Shown: positions 45,601-57,302, counted from the first letter of the stretch. The stretch is 64,000 nucleotides of DNA from Multifurca ochricompacta (GCA_022496185.1 WTXG01000001.1:1736001-1800000); one strand, 5' to 3'. The notes: a model not told the origin generated them from the letters alone. Numbers and translations are program-made.

Positions 45601-48600
45601 ATGTCTCTCATCATCAGCGAAAATGTCCCCCTTAGAGAGTGGGGCACTCGCTTTGACTCTTTATCTATTTCTCCTTCTCCTTCTCCTTCTTCTTCTCCTT
45701 CTCCTTCGTCTGCCTCTTCTTTATCTAAGAATCCACCACCAACTACTATTACTAACTCTTCTCTTTTCATCCCTCCAACAGTCAATCAGAACCCACTCAA
45801 ATTTCATTCTCAAGGTGACCGAGTATCTAATGAATCCAGCGTCTTTGTTGGCAGGTACTTCCATTCTCACATGTAACCTTATTTATTATCCTAAACCATT
45901 CATTTCATTTTTCAGTCTCCCAACAAATGTCGACCTTGCCGAGTTGAGCGCCCGTCTCAAGGACCATCTCTCAGTTTATGTAGAGGTAAACCTTGTTAGA
46001 ATCATCCGCGATAGTCGTGGCGGCGTTTGTGCTTTTGTCCAATGCAATGTAACCTATCTTTTTCTTCGAGTTTGACTCGTTATTCCCACCACTGATCCCT
46101 CACCTTTATTTCTAGGACCCGGCTTCCGCTGCTCGGCTTATACAAGCAATTCGTTCGCTGCCTCCGAGGACCTTTATGGGCCGCTATTTGCGCTTTGAGC
46201 CCGCTCGCTCTCAAAGGACACTCTGGATCTCGTACAGGTACAGTCCACGCTTAGCCACATCATTTCGTAGATTGTCTAATACTAATACAACGTTAGAAAA
46301 CCCGTGGATATGATCCACGACGTTGATGATCCGCGGTCCCCTCTATCCTCTGGCTCCAGTGGCCACATCGTAGAGTTCGACTTGCCGAAAGCGATGAGAT
46401 TGTATCGCACTCCTGGATCAAGGTAATGCCGCATAAATGCGCGAGTAAAAGTCCATCATGTTTCTGTCCGCCTACATGCTCTTTTAGGCGTATTAGTGTC
46501 CTCTATAACGATCAGGCTCTTCAACCTGATGTCGATGACATCATGGAAGCATCTCTTTCACGTGCTTCCCGAGAGCAGGACGCCGTGGCCAACCCCTTGG
46601 CCGGTATAGGCTTGGTCCTCTCACCGCTACATTTCGATTCACAGGTCAGTAAGTGTGCGTCATTTAAAGAGCCTCTGATTGACGGAATATTTTGACAGAC
46701 ACTGCATCAGATTGCTTCAGCTTTTGGTTCTGTAGAGTCATTTTGCCTCCGTGAGCCAGAGCCCGTAGATGATAGCAGAGGTCAGCTGCAAATACTCGAT
46801 ATTGCGCATTCTCTCTGATCCTGATTGTCGCAGGATGTCCAACATATTTGTGTCCCCATGATGCGGACAGGGCCTCAGGTATGGATCCAGGGTGTTGGGA
46901 GGTCAAATGGGATAATCGCAGCGATTGCCTCACTGCTCTGGCGGTAGGTAACACATAATTTTCCCTGAATTCTGGGTCTGAAACTCTTGTGTAGACGCTC
47001 CGCAACGTTCCACACCTCACCGTCACTTGGCCAAATCAGCAGCACGCTCTCGTACCGAGGCAAAATGGACAAGTGAATCGTTGTCATCATCAAGCTAAGG
47101 ACCAACTAGCGTTCGAGCACCAATCAGGTTTGCAACAAGTTCAAGCCCAACCTGATGACGACAACAACATCAGAAGCCGATCTGAAATATCTCCTGCCTC
47201 TTGGGAAGTTGAAGTCAACACTGCTGCGACCACAATTGGCTCGCGATTGTCGTCTGAACGCCCTTCCCCCCCCGCCCCAAATAATGGTAACCTTCCCACT
47301 ACTACAGACGATTGGACTGTCGTTGAGGCCGGCAGCAACACGGATATCCAGGGTGTGCCGCCCACTATTACCAACGCTACGACGTCCAAACTGCCCATTA
47401 CCCAGATTCCGAGTGGTGTCCCGCCTGAAACGAAAGAGAAGCACCAAGGACGAGGCGACGAGGGCTTTGCACTGACGGCGTGCTATCCTCTCAGCCGTCT
47501 AATCCGCTTGAGTGGTCGGAAGTCGTGTCTGATAGTACGGCACACGGCAAGGACGAAGTTATAACATTGTCTCCCACGTAAGTGGTTTATCATGGTCATT
47601 AACGCTGTTGTGTATTGATCCGATGTGTCTACTTCCCCCTAGATCGTCCGGTCCTGTGCGCGGCGGGGACGCACAACCCCCGCCTTCACTCTCGATTACC
47701 ACGCTCAACCAGCCCTTCGTTGAGAATCTTGCTTCCCCTTTCACCCCGAGAAGCCCCGGACCCACGTACCCCCGAGTCGATAATAGCTTCAACCTTTATG
47801 ATGCCTTCGCCATACCACCTGCCCCTCACTGGTCAGAAGTACGACTTCGAAGCCCCACGGGACTATGTGACGAGAATATGAATGCCAATATACGCAAGTC
47901 CTTGACCCGACGACTATTTTCGTTGGCGGTCTGGAAGTTCATGGTCGCTGTACATGGGATGAGCAAAGGCTCAGGAAAGTATTTGGTCAATACGGCGAGA
48001 TTGTCGAAGTGAAGCTTGTAAAGCCAGGTAGGTAACCTGCTTACGCTAAATTCTGTTATCTCATTTTCGCTTCTCCTAGCTCACAGGAAGTCGGCGTTCG
48101 CATTTGTAACGTACAAAGGGAACAAGTCATCATCCAGAGCTGTCTTGGCGGAGGTTGTATCAGTCTTGTATTTTATTCCCATGACCTTGACCCTGACAAG
48201 ACAATTTCTTCGATAGCACAATCGTGTTTACGACGGTCGACACATTCGCGTCCAGCTCCGTGACAGTGCAGTACAGAAAACACATGGGCCAAAGCCCAAT
48301 GTCAAGTCGAGCGAGGGACGACCATTCAGCCCACGTCATCAGACCAGCCAAAATAACAGTGGTTCTCCAGTGGACAGCCTTCACGTTCAGAACGGTTTTA
48401 GAGCTGTCATTCCAACACCCTGTGAGGAACCTACTGCGTCTCTGCCTCATACTTCAAATAGTACAGCCTTGAGTCATCCAGATACCATGCCGTCGATTCC
48501 CTCACAGGCCCTGTCTACTATGGTTGCAGGCGTACCCCCCATGGCGTACCCCCCTCCACCGCCCACAGCGTTCTATGCTCCTGCGCCGTGGTTCATGCAC

Positions 48601-49622
48601 CCCTATCCTATACCCCCCTCCTCACATTGTACCGGGATACCCCCAAATCTCATTCGCGTCTCCTGTAGTCAGTGCGAACGATGCCAGTCGCCCTCCCCCA
48701 CCCAATGCCATGTATCAGGTCTGGAGTTTAAACCGTAAATAACTCCTTTCAACGTTTCACTAATTTTCTGTAGCCGACTCCTCATTACTCTGTATACCCT
48801 CTGCCGCTACCTCCAGTCCCTTCCAACAGGCAGCAACATGTCGGGTTGGCAGGCGCGGCAGAGTCCCGTGCTCCTCTCCAACCGACAGGTTTCATAGAAA
48901 GTGAGCAAGGTCTTATTCCGGTATATGCCCCTGAGGCGCTTGGTGAGTACATGGCGAGTACTGGCTCCCACCAAAACCCAGCCGAGCCTGGAGGAACCCA
49001 CTCAGCATTACATCCACCAAAATTAATACCCGAGGCTAGACCCTCCCAACCCACGACCATGTACGCGGTCTACCCTCCGCCCCACTATCACCACCCTTCG
49101 TTTTCTAGGGATAGGGGTATCGTCATGACCGGTGGGCAAAGTCAGTCCCTGAGTATTCCGAATTCGGGCCAGTAGGAACTGGATTTAATTGGTATCGCTA
49201 TCCCGATACTATCCACGCTGAAAACCGTACAGAGGCGAATTCTCGAGCTTTGTCCGCCCCCGTAGCTCCTCTGGCGATTGGGACTCATTACGGTGTTTCT
49301 CACAAGGGACAACCTTACGGTCACAGAACCTATACAATGAACGCGGGCTCGGCTTTTCTAAGCGTCGTGGCCAAGGTGACCGTTCCACATTCGTGGGGAC
49401 AAGTAGAGGCAACAACCTTCAGGCACGCACACATTGCGCAGGAGAGGGTATTTCAAGCATACGGGAGGAGGGGTCTCCATGAGTGCTGCCATGGATCAAG
49501 TGGCGGGGACTAGGCTAGATGACTTTGCCGGCGCTGCTGATCCTGTCGTCAGAGCAAGCACGTCTTCACCTGCCATGTTTGATCTAACACCCATGTCACC
49601 TATCCGAGGAACGGAGTTGTGA
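45601..49622 (+). CDS. Multi-RRM RNA-binding protein
   Basis: A large RNA-binding protein with at least two RRM domains and proline-rich linkers. The start at 45601 gives MSLIISENVPLREWGTRFDS, a Ser/Pro low-complexity stretch, then RRM1 spliced as SSVFVGSLPTNVDLAELSAR with RNP1-like GGVCAFVQCN and MGRYLRFEPA. A degenerate domain follows (TLHQIASAFGSVESFCLREPE to LRNVPHLTVTWPN). The clearest RRM reads TTIFVGGLEVHGRCTWDEQR, LRKVFGQYGEIVEVKLVKP, SAFAFVTYKG and HNRVYDGRHIRVQLRD (47910-48270). The tail is rich in Pro, Tyr and Ala (MAYPPPPPTAFYAPAPWF) and ends FDLTPMSPIRGTEL. More than ten introns are inferred. Frame changes near 47904, 48613-48618, 49169 and at least one after 49300 are needed. 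The exact exon map is uncertain, but the RRM identity is firm. Targets are unknown. Confidence 0.8.
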
Positions 49623-51245
49623 GCCACGAAGCAGGTCCTCTTGTCTTTATTTTTTTTCTGTTCGCTGCGAACGTTCCTTCCTTTTTTTTTTAATTCTAAC
49701 ACCAACATTTCTCGCCTTACCCATTTTGCAATTTCACGACGATTTCCCATCCCATTTACCCCTCAGGTCAAGAGTATCGATGCCGTTCTGCTGGCTCGTT
49801 TGCGTCTTCGAAATTTTTTACGACAGTTGGAAGTCGGACCGAGTCCTGTATAAAATAAAAACATATTTAAATTCATAATTCATACAAGGTCACATGGCAC
49901 CCACGTGAGAGGAGAGTTCAGTTCAGTTCGATTACAGATGCGTGTCACGTGTCTCGAGATCCGAGATGGAGATGGTAGTTGCCTCGTTCAAAGAGGGAGG
50001 GAAAGTAGCTTTACTACTACACTACTACCACTGCTGCTGCTCACAATGGGAGGGAACGGGCTTAAGTCCCTACACAGAGGGGAAGAGGGGGCGTCCTTGG
50101 GTTGACGCGGCCCTCGTCGTCGACACCGGCCGATGTGACGTCGCGCGGAACAAGACTGTGTCCTGGCTCGCCCCCTTATCGTGAACCGTGTAAGGATATA
50201 CACATTCGTGAAGTAGGAAGTAGGAAGTAGAATTTCTTACCCACGGTGTAATCGTCTTTGTCTTTTTTTAAAAAAGGATGATAAATTGATATTGATAAAT
50301 TGATTTGATTCGATTTGATTGATTTAATTTCTTTCTTCTTTCCTTCCCTGCTCATCCGCTCAGGACTTCAAGGGCTCTCAGGTACGCAACCCACAATTTA
50401 CTATGACAAAAAGAACAAAAAATGGGGGGTTGGTCTTTGTTTGGTTCAAGTGCGCCTCAAAACCGTGCACCAGAGCGCTCGCCAAGGCCTCCCGGGTTTA
50501 TATGAATATGAATTATGAATATACCCCTGCCAATTTATATTTGGACGATTTCGATTTAAACCTCTGACGACGCGCGAGCCCCGTTCATGACGCTGGCAAC
50601 AGCGTTCACAGAAACGGCTTGCTCGTGGAAACCCTCATCATGATCGATTCGTCTGGACCTTAATTAATTAGTTCATTCAAGTCTTATCATCATCATTTAA
50701 GATGTACACCAAAGTACACGTATGAAATATACATGCGATTCGGAGACAGGTGTCGAAAAGTATGGGCAAGTCCTCTCCCGTCAGCATTCCAACGCGCGCG
50801 CGATATCCAATGAGGGACGATAAGAAGGGTATCAAAATGCTAGGATATATACTACAGATGAATGCAGACGAATTACGGTATATATGAACGGTGACCAACG
50901 ATCGGAAAAAGGGGGGTGGGGGAGCGGGGAAAATGTGTGTGTGCGGTTCGTTACAGTGTATTGCACGTTGCATAGAGATAAGTCTGGTAACCGGTAAAGA
51001 AAAAAAAAAAGCAGATGAGGTCACAACATGAGACAAGGAATCAAACGATATACTGACCGTGGGTCATGTCTGCGATAAAAAGGGTGTCATAAGGGGCATA
51101 GGTGTCGTTTCATGATCGTGGGTGCCAATAATACAACAGCAAGACAGAAATGCATCGCACAGCGCTGCGGGTATTGAAAACTCAGTACAAAAAAAAAAAC
51201 ACAGAACGGAGCCTCACTGACATTACCAAATAGGACAGGCAATTG
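49623..51245. other. Large convergent intergenic region
   Basis: About 1.6 kb between convergent stops, unusually large for this window. It holds poly-A and poly-T runs, two CACGTG-type palindromic motifs (near 49898 and 49947), a GAAGTAG triplication near 50206-50228 and ATTGATAAATTGATTTGATT repeats at about 50285-50330. The minus ORF at 50677-51036 lacks any motif or introns and looks like chance. Long 3'UTRs are a plausible explanation. No RNA gene was recognised. Confidence 0.5.
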
Positions 51246-52730
51246 TCACGGTCTCTTTCCTGTATACCAGGATAGTGAGACGCTGCCAACTCCGGATATG
51301 TGAACGCGGGCATTGACGCGGCACACCTACGTTACTGTGATTTGAGACATTTCCCGACTGGAAGAAGAAAGATGAAAAGACACACCGTGTCGGCGACTTC
51401 AGCTTTTCGGAAATCGATATGGAGGTCCCCATTGGGCATGCGGGTGAATTGGTTTACCTCCCCGAATGACTATTGTTCGCAACATGAATCAGCGTGTTTT
51501 CCATGCCCAGAATGCGAGGCCAACGGACCTCACACCACTTTCGGACCGCTTCCAGACGTGACTGGTCACCCTTGGCGATGCCGCTCACGACAAGTTTCTT
51601 TTTTCGCCTGTCCCGTGATACGGGAAGCATGCTCGGAACGTGGTGAAGGTTCTTTCCCGATGTCTTGAGGGAGAAGGGGAGTCGGATGGAACTCGGCTTG
51701 ACAAGAACAGATGTTTCTGCATTCGGCGGATCATGGAGGTGGGAAGCATCGGGTGGTAAAGACCAGAGGGACTGTCTAGGCCCCTTGGAGAAAGAAGAAG
51801 ACGCAGGACTTGGAGTACCTAGATTTGGCGTACACGGATCCGTTGATACTCCTGTGGTTCCAGAGGAGAAAGTGAGGGTCGATGAGAAGCTGGGCCGCGG
51901 TGGCGACAAGTGGAACGCGGACCCTTCGTCGGCGGGCACATTCGGGGGTGTGAAAGTCCCCAACACACTGGGACGCTTGAAAGTCCACGGACTATAGGAC
52001 CTGGGGGAGCGGGGGGTGGATGGTGGGTCTCTTGGATTGTGCTGTAGCTTTGCATGGGCGAAGGAGCCATCGCTGACTGTGCGACCATGGCGCCCCATGG
52101 AAAATGAATGTCGTTGAAAGGTGGAATGATGGAAAAGACTAGGGGAGGAATCGTGGGGAGAGGGAGAAGAAGCGCGGTTGGAGGGAGTGAAAGAGAAACG
52201 GAAAGCACGGAGGGAAGGCGGAGTGCGAAGCAAAGACGTGTAACTACGCGTGCTTGGGGGTGTGCTAACGCCGAATGGAGGAGGAGCCTACGGGGGGGGG
52301 AGAGGGAGTCGAGGGGATATATTAGCGTGGTAGGATCACGTGATATGGGCGACATTACCTTTAGTTCATCTCGGCACGGTCTTCCGGTCTCGTCATCGTG
52401 GTCCACGAGGACGAAACTTTCAGAGACGGACCCAGAATCGCCAATACACGAGGTTGAACGTGCCCGACACATGTCAGAATAAACTGGATTTGGATATGGC
52501 GGTTGTGAAGATCGTTGAGAGAGAGTTATATCGTCACTTTCAAGCGCATTGGGATGTGCATGTTGATCCTCGATCCACCGCTCTAGACGGCTCTTCTGCC
52601 GAGAATTAGAACGTGGGGGTTGTGTAGATGGCACGCCTTCTTCTTCCGTAGGTGTCGGCGATTGAACAATGATGGCATTGTCGTTGAGGTTGAGAAGCGA
52701 ATGGGATCGTAAATCAGGGAAAGGGAATGA
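51246..52730 (-). CDS. Ser/Pro-rich hypothetical protein with RRM-like C-terminus
   Basis: I do not recognise a named family. The frame is open from about 52730 (LNDNAIIVQSPTPTEEEGVP), but no in-frame ATG was found, so the first exon is missing or a base is lost there. An intron at about 52363-52290 joins RDELK to APPPFGVSTPPSTRS. A 170-residue Ser/Pro/Thr-rich region follows. The C-terminus is built from short exons: KKKLVVSGIAKGDQSRLEAVRKWCE, then SFGEVNQFTRMPNGDLHIDFRKAEVADT, then VCRVNARVHISGVGSVSLSWYTGKRP, with a stop at 51246-51248. This pattern (strand with V-SGI, helix, FGEV, LHIDF, Gly-rich last strand) resembles a divergent RRM fold. It may be an Agaricomycete protein that binds RNA or a partner; function is unknown. 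Confidence 0.65.
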
Positions 52731-52918
52731 AGTTCAGGATTGAGATAGGGACCTCAGACTGTCGCTTTCGCGTGTCCCTCTTTTCGTGATGGTCGTCGTC
52801 GCACATCGTGATAATCTTGTTGAGTGAAATAATACTAGCGTCGAATTCGTCAAGGGGTCAAAGCATAGCGTAAGAGATGAAAGTAGGTGGTAGTAGAAGT
52901 AGGAGCTGTCAAGGTCAA

Positions 52919-52953
52919 TTGAACTTGAACTTGAACTTGAACTTGAACTTGAG
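52919..52953. repeat. TTGAAC hexanucleotide tandem repeat
   Basis: Nearly six perfect direct copies of TTGAAC, upstream of the 51246-52730 gene and downstream of CFD1. The poly-Ser ORF over it is an artefact of the repeat. Confidence 0.9.
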
Positions 52954-53076
52954 GAAAACGAACATAACATTATGGAAGCAACGACCTAATTTGGTAATAA
53001 ACCTGCAACGAGGCGATCTTGGGCTTGTTTGGGTTGTTGACGCACGGGTCACATGACAGGTGACAAGCGGGTATCA

Positions 53077-54029
53077 TTAATCGGCTGACAATCTCCTGAG
53101 TAGTTTATCTACAACATTCTTGAATAACTTGGCCGATGTCGTCTCCTGATATCGCTTAACTAGCCCAAATCCTTTCGACCCTGAATCCATAATTTCAGAT
53201 CCATCTCTTGGCGTGACATCTGCCGCATCTAACAGCGTAACGAGCTCCGTGTCGACCGGCAATATACCAAGAAAAGGCACCCCCTCTTTGCGCGCCATTT
53301 CTTCCCCACCCCCAGTGGAAAACACGTTACTGACCTCCCCACAACACGGACACACGTACCCACTCATATTCTCCACGATACCGATTACGGGAAGGTTCAC
53401 CGCACGCGTGAAAGATAGACATTTCATCGCATCTATGAGAGCCACAGCCTGTGGCGTCGTGACAATGATTGCATAAAGGCGGTCGTGAACAGAGTTCAGA
53501 TGCTCCAGTAGCGAGAGATGTTCGTCAGATGTGCCTTGAAATCAGAATCGAGTTGAGTCGGCACATCACCCATTGAATCAACACCTGACGCTCACTCACC
53601 TGGCGGCGTGTCAATGATTAAATAGTCAAGTTCCCCCCAACGTACGTCACTCAAAAACTGTCGTATCATAGCGTTTTTCTTCGGTCCTCTCCAAACAACC
53701 GAGTCACTCTTTTTCTTGAGCAAGAACCCGACACTCATGCATGCGAGCCGTGCATCGCTTGCATCTGCGTACACGGGTACCCACCCATCACTGCTTTGAT
53801 GAACGCCATGCCCATCCACTCCGAGCATGCGCGGGATCGATGGACCGGTAAGGTCGGTGTCTAAGATCCCCACTCTCGCATTGGGTAATGATGTGTAAAG
53901 AGAGAGAGAGAGCTGCGTAGCGACTGAAGATTTCCCGACACCACCTTTACCAGAACAAACAATGATAATGTGTTTGATGTGGCTTAAGCGTCTAGAAACT
54001 GGCGTGTCTTGTGCAACAGCAACAGCCAT
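53077..54029 (-). CDS. CFD1: Cytosolic Fe-S cluster scaffold ATPase CFD1/NUBP2
   Basis: A Mrp/NBP35-family P-loop ATPase that, with NBP35, assembles 4Fe-4S clusters in the cytosol. The start at 54029 ([20 protein letters not shown]) puts the deviant Walker [11 protein letters not shown], about 25 residues in, as in CFD1. An in-frame ATG at 54098 is also possible. Walker B-like [16 protein letters not shown] and YLIIDTPPG follow. An intron at about 53601-53538 joins TPPG to [12 protein letters not shown]. The C-terminal cluster-binding CPCC motif lies in [13 protein letters not shown]. There is no N-terminal four-cysteine domain, which separates it from NBP35. The protein ends [11 protein letters not shown]. 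The frame is intact. Confidence 0.94.
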
Positions 54030-54221
54030 GGGTGCAGAGAATGAAGACAAGACGAGACGAGACGAAACATCATGATGACCTTGGCTGAATAATCGCATGA
54101 CATATGAAATTTACCTTTGTCGTTATCGTTATCTTATCGCTAATAAATTTAAATGATGAAAAGGTCAGGTTTTATGTTCTGGGAAAGAAATCACTTATAA
54201 GCGTATGGATAATAGCAACAC

Positions 54222-55587
54222 CTATATCCTTCTCACCATCTTACACAGGCGTGCAACCAGTCCACCTAGTTGTATCAGTGTTCCTACTCCTTCTAGAATT
54301 CTCATATGTGTGAACCCAATTTCCTGGATGTAACGACTGAGCATCGCATGAGACAAGGCCGAGGTAACTGGTCACTACCTTAATATATTCCAACTTCGTG
54401 TACTCAGGCAGCCTAGCATGTCGATCAGGATGTTAATGGTGGACTAGGAACAGGACATACTCGTCAAAGGTCTTCACAACGCGAAATATTGTCACGATAA
54501 TATCCACAGCACTGTAGCCTTGGTCCCAAAGTTCTTGAAGCTTTACCATGGAGCTCTCAATGTCACCTTTGGAGCATGCACGGATCATACTCTGGACGAC
54601 GATGGGGTGGGGCTGATCGCACACTTTAAAGACGTTGTCCCCCGAGACGAAGCCAAATCCGGACCACGTCGACTGAAGGTTGTTGATTGCCTGTCGCATG
54701 TCCCCTTCGGATGTAAATATTAGGGCCGTAAGGCCATCGTCGTTGTATTCAACCTATAAGATTGGATCAGAAAAAAGGTGAGACTACATAGGGAGCTTCG
54801 CAGGCTGACTTTTTCTTCGGCGCAGATCTCTAATAAACGATGAAGAATCTCCTGGTCTGCCAATTTAGCATAGCGAAGGATGGCACATCGACTCTGTATT
54901 GGCTCGATGATTTTATTCGACATGTTGCAAGCGAGACAGAAGCGCGTTGTATTTGAGTAAATCTCCATGGTACGACGTAAAGCCTGTTGAGCACCCGCAG
55001 TCATGCTTCGAAATAATGAGCCTCGGAACCGGAAATTGTGAAGTCCACTGTATACCTGTCCGCCTCATCCAGGATGACGATTTTATGCCGCCCCGGAGGC
55101 AGAGTCACTTTCTTTTGCGCAAAGGCCTTGATTTTACTTCGAACGACGTCGATACCTCTATGACCCGTGTTAATAATTCAAGAAGAGAGGGCAGATAGAG
55201 ATCGGCTTGCCTCTCATCTGACGCGTTTAATTCTAGGACTCCCTCTTTGTATGCGTCTCCCAGCAGCTGATGTGCCAGACAATGAATACTCGTTGTTTTT
55301 CCAATACCTGGCATTCCCTTCAAAAATTTGAGTTCATAACACGAAGAAAGCAGAAAGCTCCAAAGTCATACGTACTGAGATGATGAGATGTGGTACATTA
55401 CCATCCTTTGCTATGATCTTTAGTCGAGAAATGGTGTCACCGTTTCCCACAATGTCGTCGAGTACGCTTGGACGATACTTCTCGACCCTTTCATGGATAA
55501 ATCCTCGATTGTTATTGATATGTTGTCAACGCACCAGGGGAGTTCGTATGGCAGGTTTGACCCATTAGACTTGGATGTGGTAGTCAT
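54222..55587 (-). CDS. Replication factor C small subunit (human RFC2 / yeast Rfc4 type)
   Basis: A clamp-loader AAA+ subunit that helps load PCNA. The start at 55587 ([18 protein letters not shown]) splices to [22 protein letters not shown]. Walker A is [10 protein letters not shown], assembled over an intron at about 55379-55318. Other blocks are [27 protein letters not shown] (Walker B), [36 protein letters not shown] (arginine finger in SRC) and [15 protein letters not shown]. The collar domain ends in two small exons: [11 protein letters not shown] and [26 protein letters not shown], with a stop at 54222. The C-terminal wording matches human RFC2/yeast Rfc4 rather than RFC4/5. The spliced frame is intact. 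The ATG is only 55 bases from that of the divergent seryl-tRNA synthetase. Confidence 0.94.
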
Positions 55588-55642
55588 CAAAGACGCGTCG
55601 AAGTGTAACAGAGCGTGACGGGACGCGCTTTTTCACAAAACA
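55588..55642. promoter_or_regulatory. Minimal divergent promoter: RFC subunit and mitochondrial SerRS
   Basis: The two start codons are separated by only 55 bases, so the transcripts must share a core promoter or start inside each other. The spacer has GACGCGTC-type palindromic sequence (near 55590-55597) and a second ACGCGC. MCB-like ACGCGT elements drive replication genes in yeasts; a role here is inference. Confidence 0.6.
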
Positions 55643-57190
55643 ATGCCTCGTCGTCTCAACTTGTCCTCCAACTTGATCTTGAGTCTCAAAGCTACAGGTG
55701 TCGGTGTACGGCGTTACTCGAGTACATCAACTACCTTACCAAAGCCGCGTCTCGACTACCGTGCCATAACCGAAAATGTTGTCTACAAATCACACAATGC
55801 TTTCAACCGTAAAGCCCCACTCCCTGTAGGCGCCATCCAGTCAATAGAGCGACTATACGGTCAACAGAAAGAACTTTCCTATATCCTGAATGCCAAGCGC
55901 CACTCTCAATCAGTCATTGGTGACCGTATACGCCAGGCGGGCAAGGATAACAAAGCGAAGCAAGTCTCATTGCAACAAGAAGTGAAAGAACTCAAGTCGG
56001 ACATCTCACGATTGGAGCATGATCTGGCCTTAGTCGACGATGAACTCCTTTCGCTCGCCTTGGCCATCCCTAACGACACTCACCCCCTTGCGCCTCTTGG
56101 CCCTGAGTCTGCGGCCGTTGTTCTCTCCTCCCATGGACCCGAGCCAATACCCCCATCCCCACATCGTGACCACGTGTCCATCTGCAAAGACCTCGATCTC
56201 CTAGATCTAGAAGCCGGTGCGACCGTTACTGGTTCCTCGTGGTACTACCTTCTTCACGAAGCCGCCCTGCTTGAAATGGCACTTACGAATTACGGTTTAT
56301 CAATCGCCCTCAAACACGGGTTCACACCTGCCATCACTCCCGACGTCATACGGTCTGAGGTGGCGCGGAGGTGCGGTTTCCAGCCACGCGACAACGTGAA
56401 TCCACCCGTGTCACAAATGTATCACCTCTTGAGCGACTCGCCCGCGTCCTCACATCCGGAACTTGTACTGTCTGGAACGGCAGAGATACCTCTTGCAGGC
56501 ATGTTTGCGAACAGAATATTACCTGTGGAGGACTTGCCGCGTAAAATTGTCGGCCTTGGGCGTGCGTTTCGTGCGGAAGCCGGCGCGCGTGGTGCGGAAA
56601 CGCGTGGGCTATATCGTGTGCATCAATTTACAAAGTTGGAGTTGTTTGCCGTCTCGCAGGCAAGTCAGAGCGAAGAGTTGATGGAGGACATACGGCGCGT
56701 GCAGATTGAGATATTCAGTGGGCTCGGATTTCCTTTCCGGTGTGTCTATCCCCAAGCATTATCCTCTGTGTTACGCTCAAGGCAATTTACTAGTGTCCTT
56801 GATATGCCGACTGAGGAGCTTGGCGCGAGCGCACATCGCAAGTATGACATCGAAGCATGGATGCCTGGACGAGGCAGTTGGGGCGAGATCTCTTCCTTGT
56901 CCAACTGCACTGACTACCAAGCACGCCGACTGCACATTCGTCATCGCCCCGTTCCTACTCCCTCTCACTCGCCAACGCCTACTGGCCTGCCGTTCGCCCA
57001 TACCCTGAATGGCACGGCCATCGCGGTTCCACGACTTATCGTCACAATCCTCGAAAATGGCGCGGTGTTCAATGACTCTGGCCAAGCTATAGGGATCACC
57101 TTACCTGTTGCGCTGAAGCCATTTTGGCCGCAGACATATAGCAGAAAGATTGTGCGCTTCAGCGAGAGGGAGGTAGTTCAATGGGTGTGA
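55643..57190 (+). CDS. Mitochondrial seryl-tRNA synthetase
   Basis: A class II aminoacyl-tRNA synthetase that charges tRNA-Ser, organellar by its Arg/Ser-rich N-terminus (MPRRLNLSSNLILSLKATG). A coiled-coil tRNA-binding arm spans about residues 75-135 (KAKQVSLQQEVKELKSDISRLEHDLALVDDEL). Motif 2 is RKIVGLGRAFRAEAGARGAETRGLYRVHQFTKLEL, shown across residues about 300-335. TAEIPLAGM precedes it. Motif 3 includes HTLNGTAIAVPRLIVTILENG. One in-frame intron (about 56740-56793) removes a non-conserved insert and joins GFPFR to VLDMPTEELGASAHRKYDIEAWMPG. The serine-specific SCSN-like segment reads SSLSNCTDYQARRLHIR. It ends FSEREVVQWV. The frame is intact. Confidence 0.95.
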   Translation: MPRRLNLSSNLILSLKATGVGVRRYSSTSTTLPKPRLDYRAITENVVYKSHNAFNRKAPLPVGAIQSIERLYGQQKELSYILNAKRHSQSVIGDRIRQAGKDNKAKQVSLQQEVKELKSDISRLEHDLALVDDELLSLALAIPNDTHPLAPLGPESAAVVLSSHGPEPIPPSPHRDHVSICKDLDLLDLEAGATVTGSSWYYLLHEAALLEMALTNYGLSIALKHGFTPAITPDVIRSEVARRCGFQPRDNVNPPVSQMYHLLSDSPASSHPELVLSGTAEIPLAGMFANRILPVEDLPRKIVGLGRAFRAEAGARGAETRGLYRVHQFTKLELFAVSQASQSEELMEDIRRVQIEIFSGLGFPFRCVYPQALSSVLRSRQFTSVLDMPTEELGASAHRKYDIEAWMPGRGSWGEISSLSNCTDYQARRLHIRHRPVPTPSHSPTPTGLPFAHTLNGTAIAVPRLIVTILENGAVFNDSGQAIGITLPVALKPFWPQTYSRKIVRFSEREVVQWV

Positions 57191-57302
57191 CAACTGTAGC
57201 ATCCGCGCGCTCGTATATAGGATAACCCATTTACTAATATAAGGCGTCCCAAGATCAAACGACTTCTTCCGTACCTTCATCATCAGGGATGAGTGGCCTT
57301 CG

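Noticed and set aside
50677..51036. Minus-strand 119-codon ORF
   Set aside because: Its composition is not protein-like, it has no motifs, and it lies in a likely 3'UTR or intergenic region.
52734..52970. Poly-serine ORF
   Set aside because: It arises from the TTGAAC tandem repeat read in one frame.
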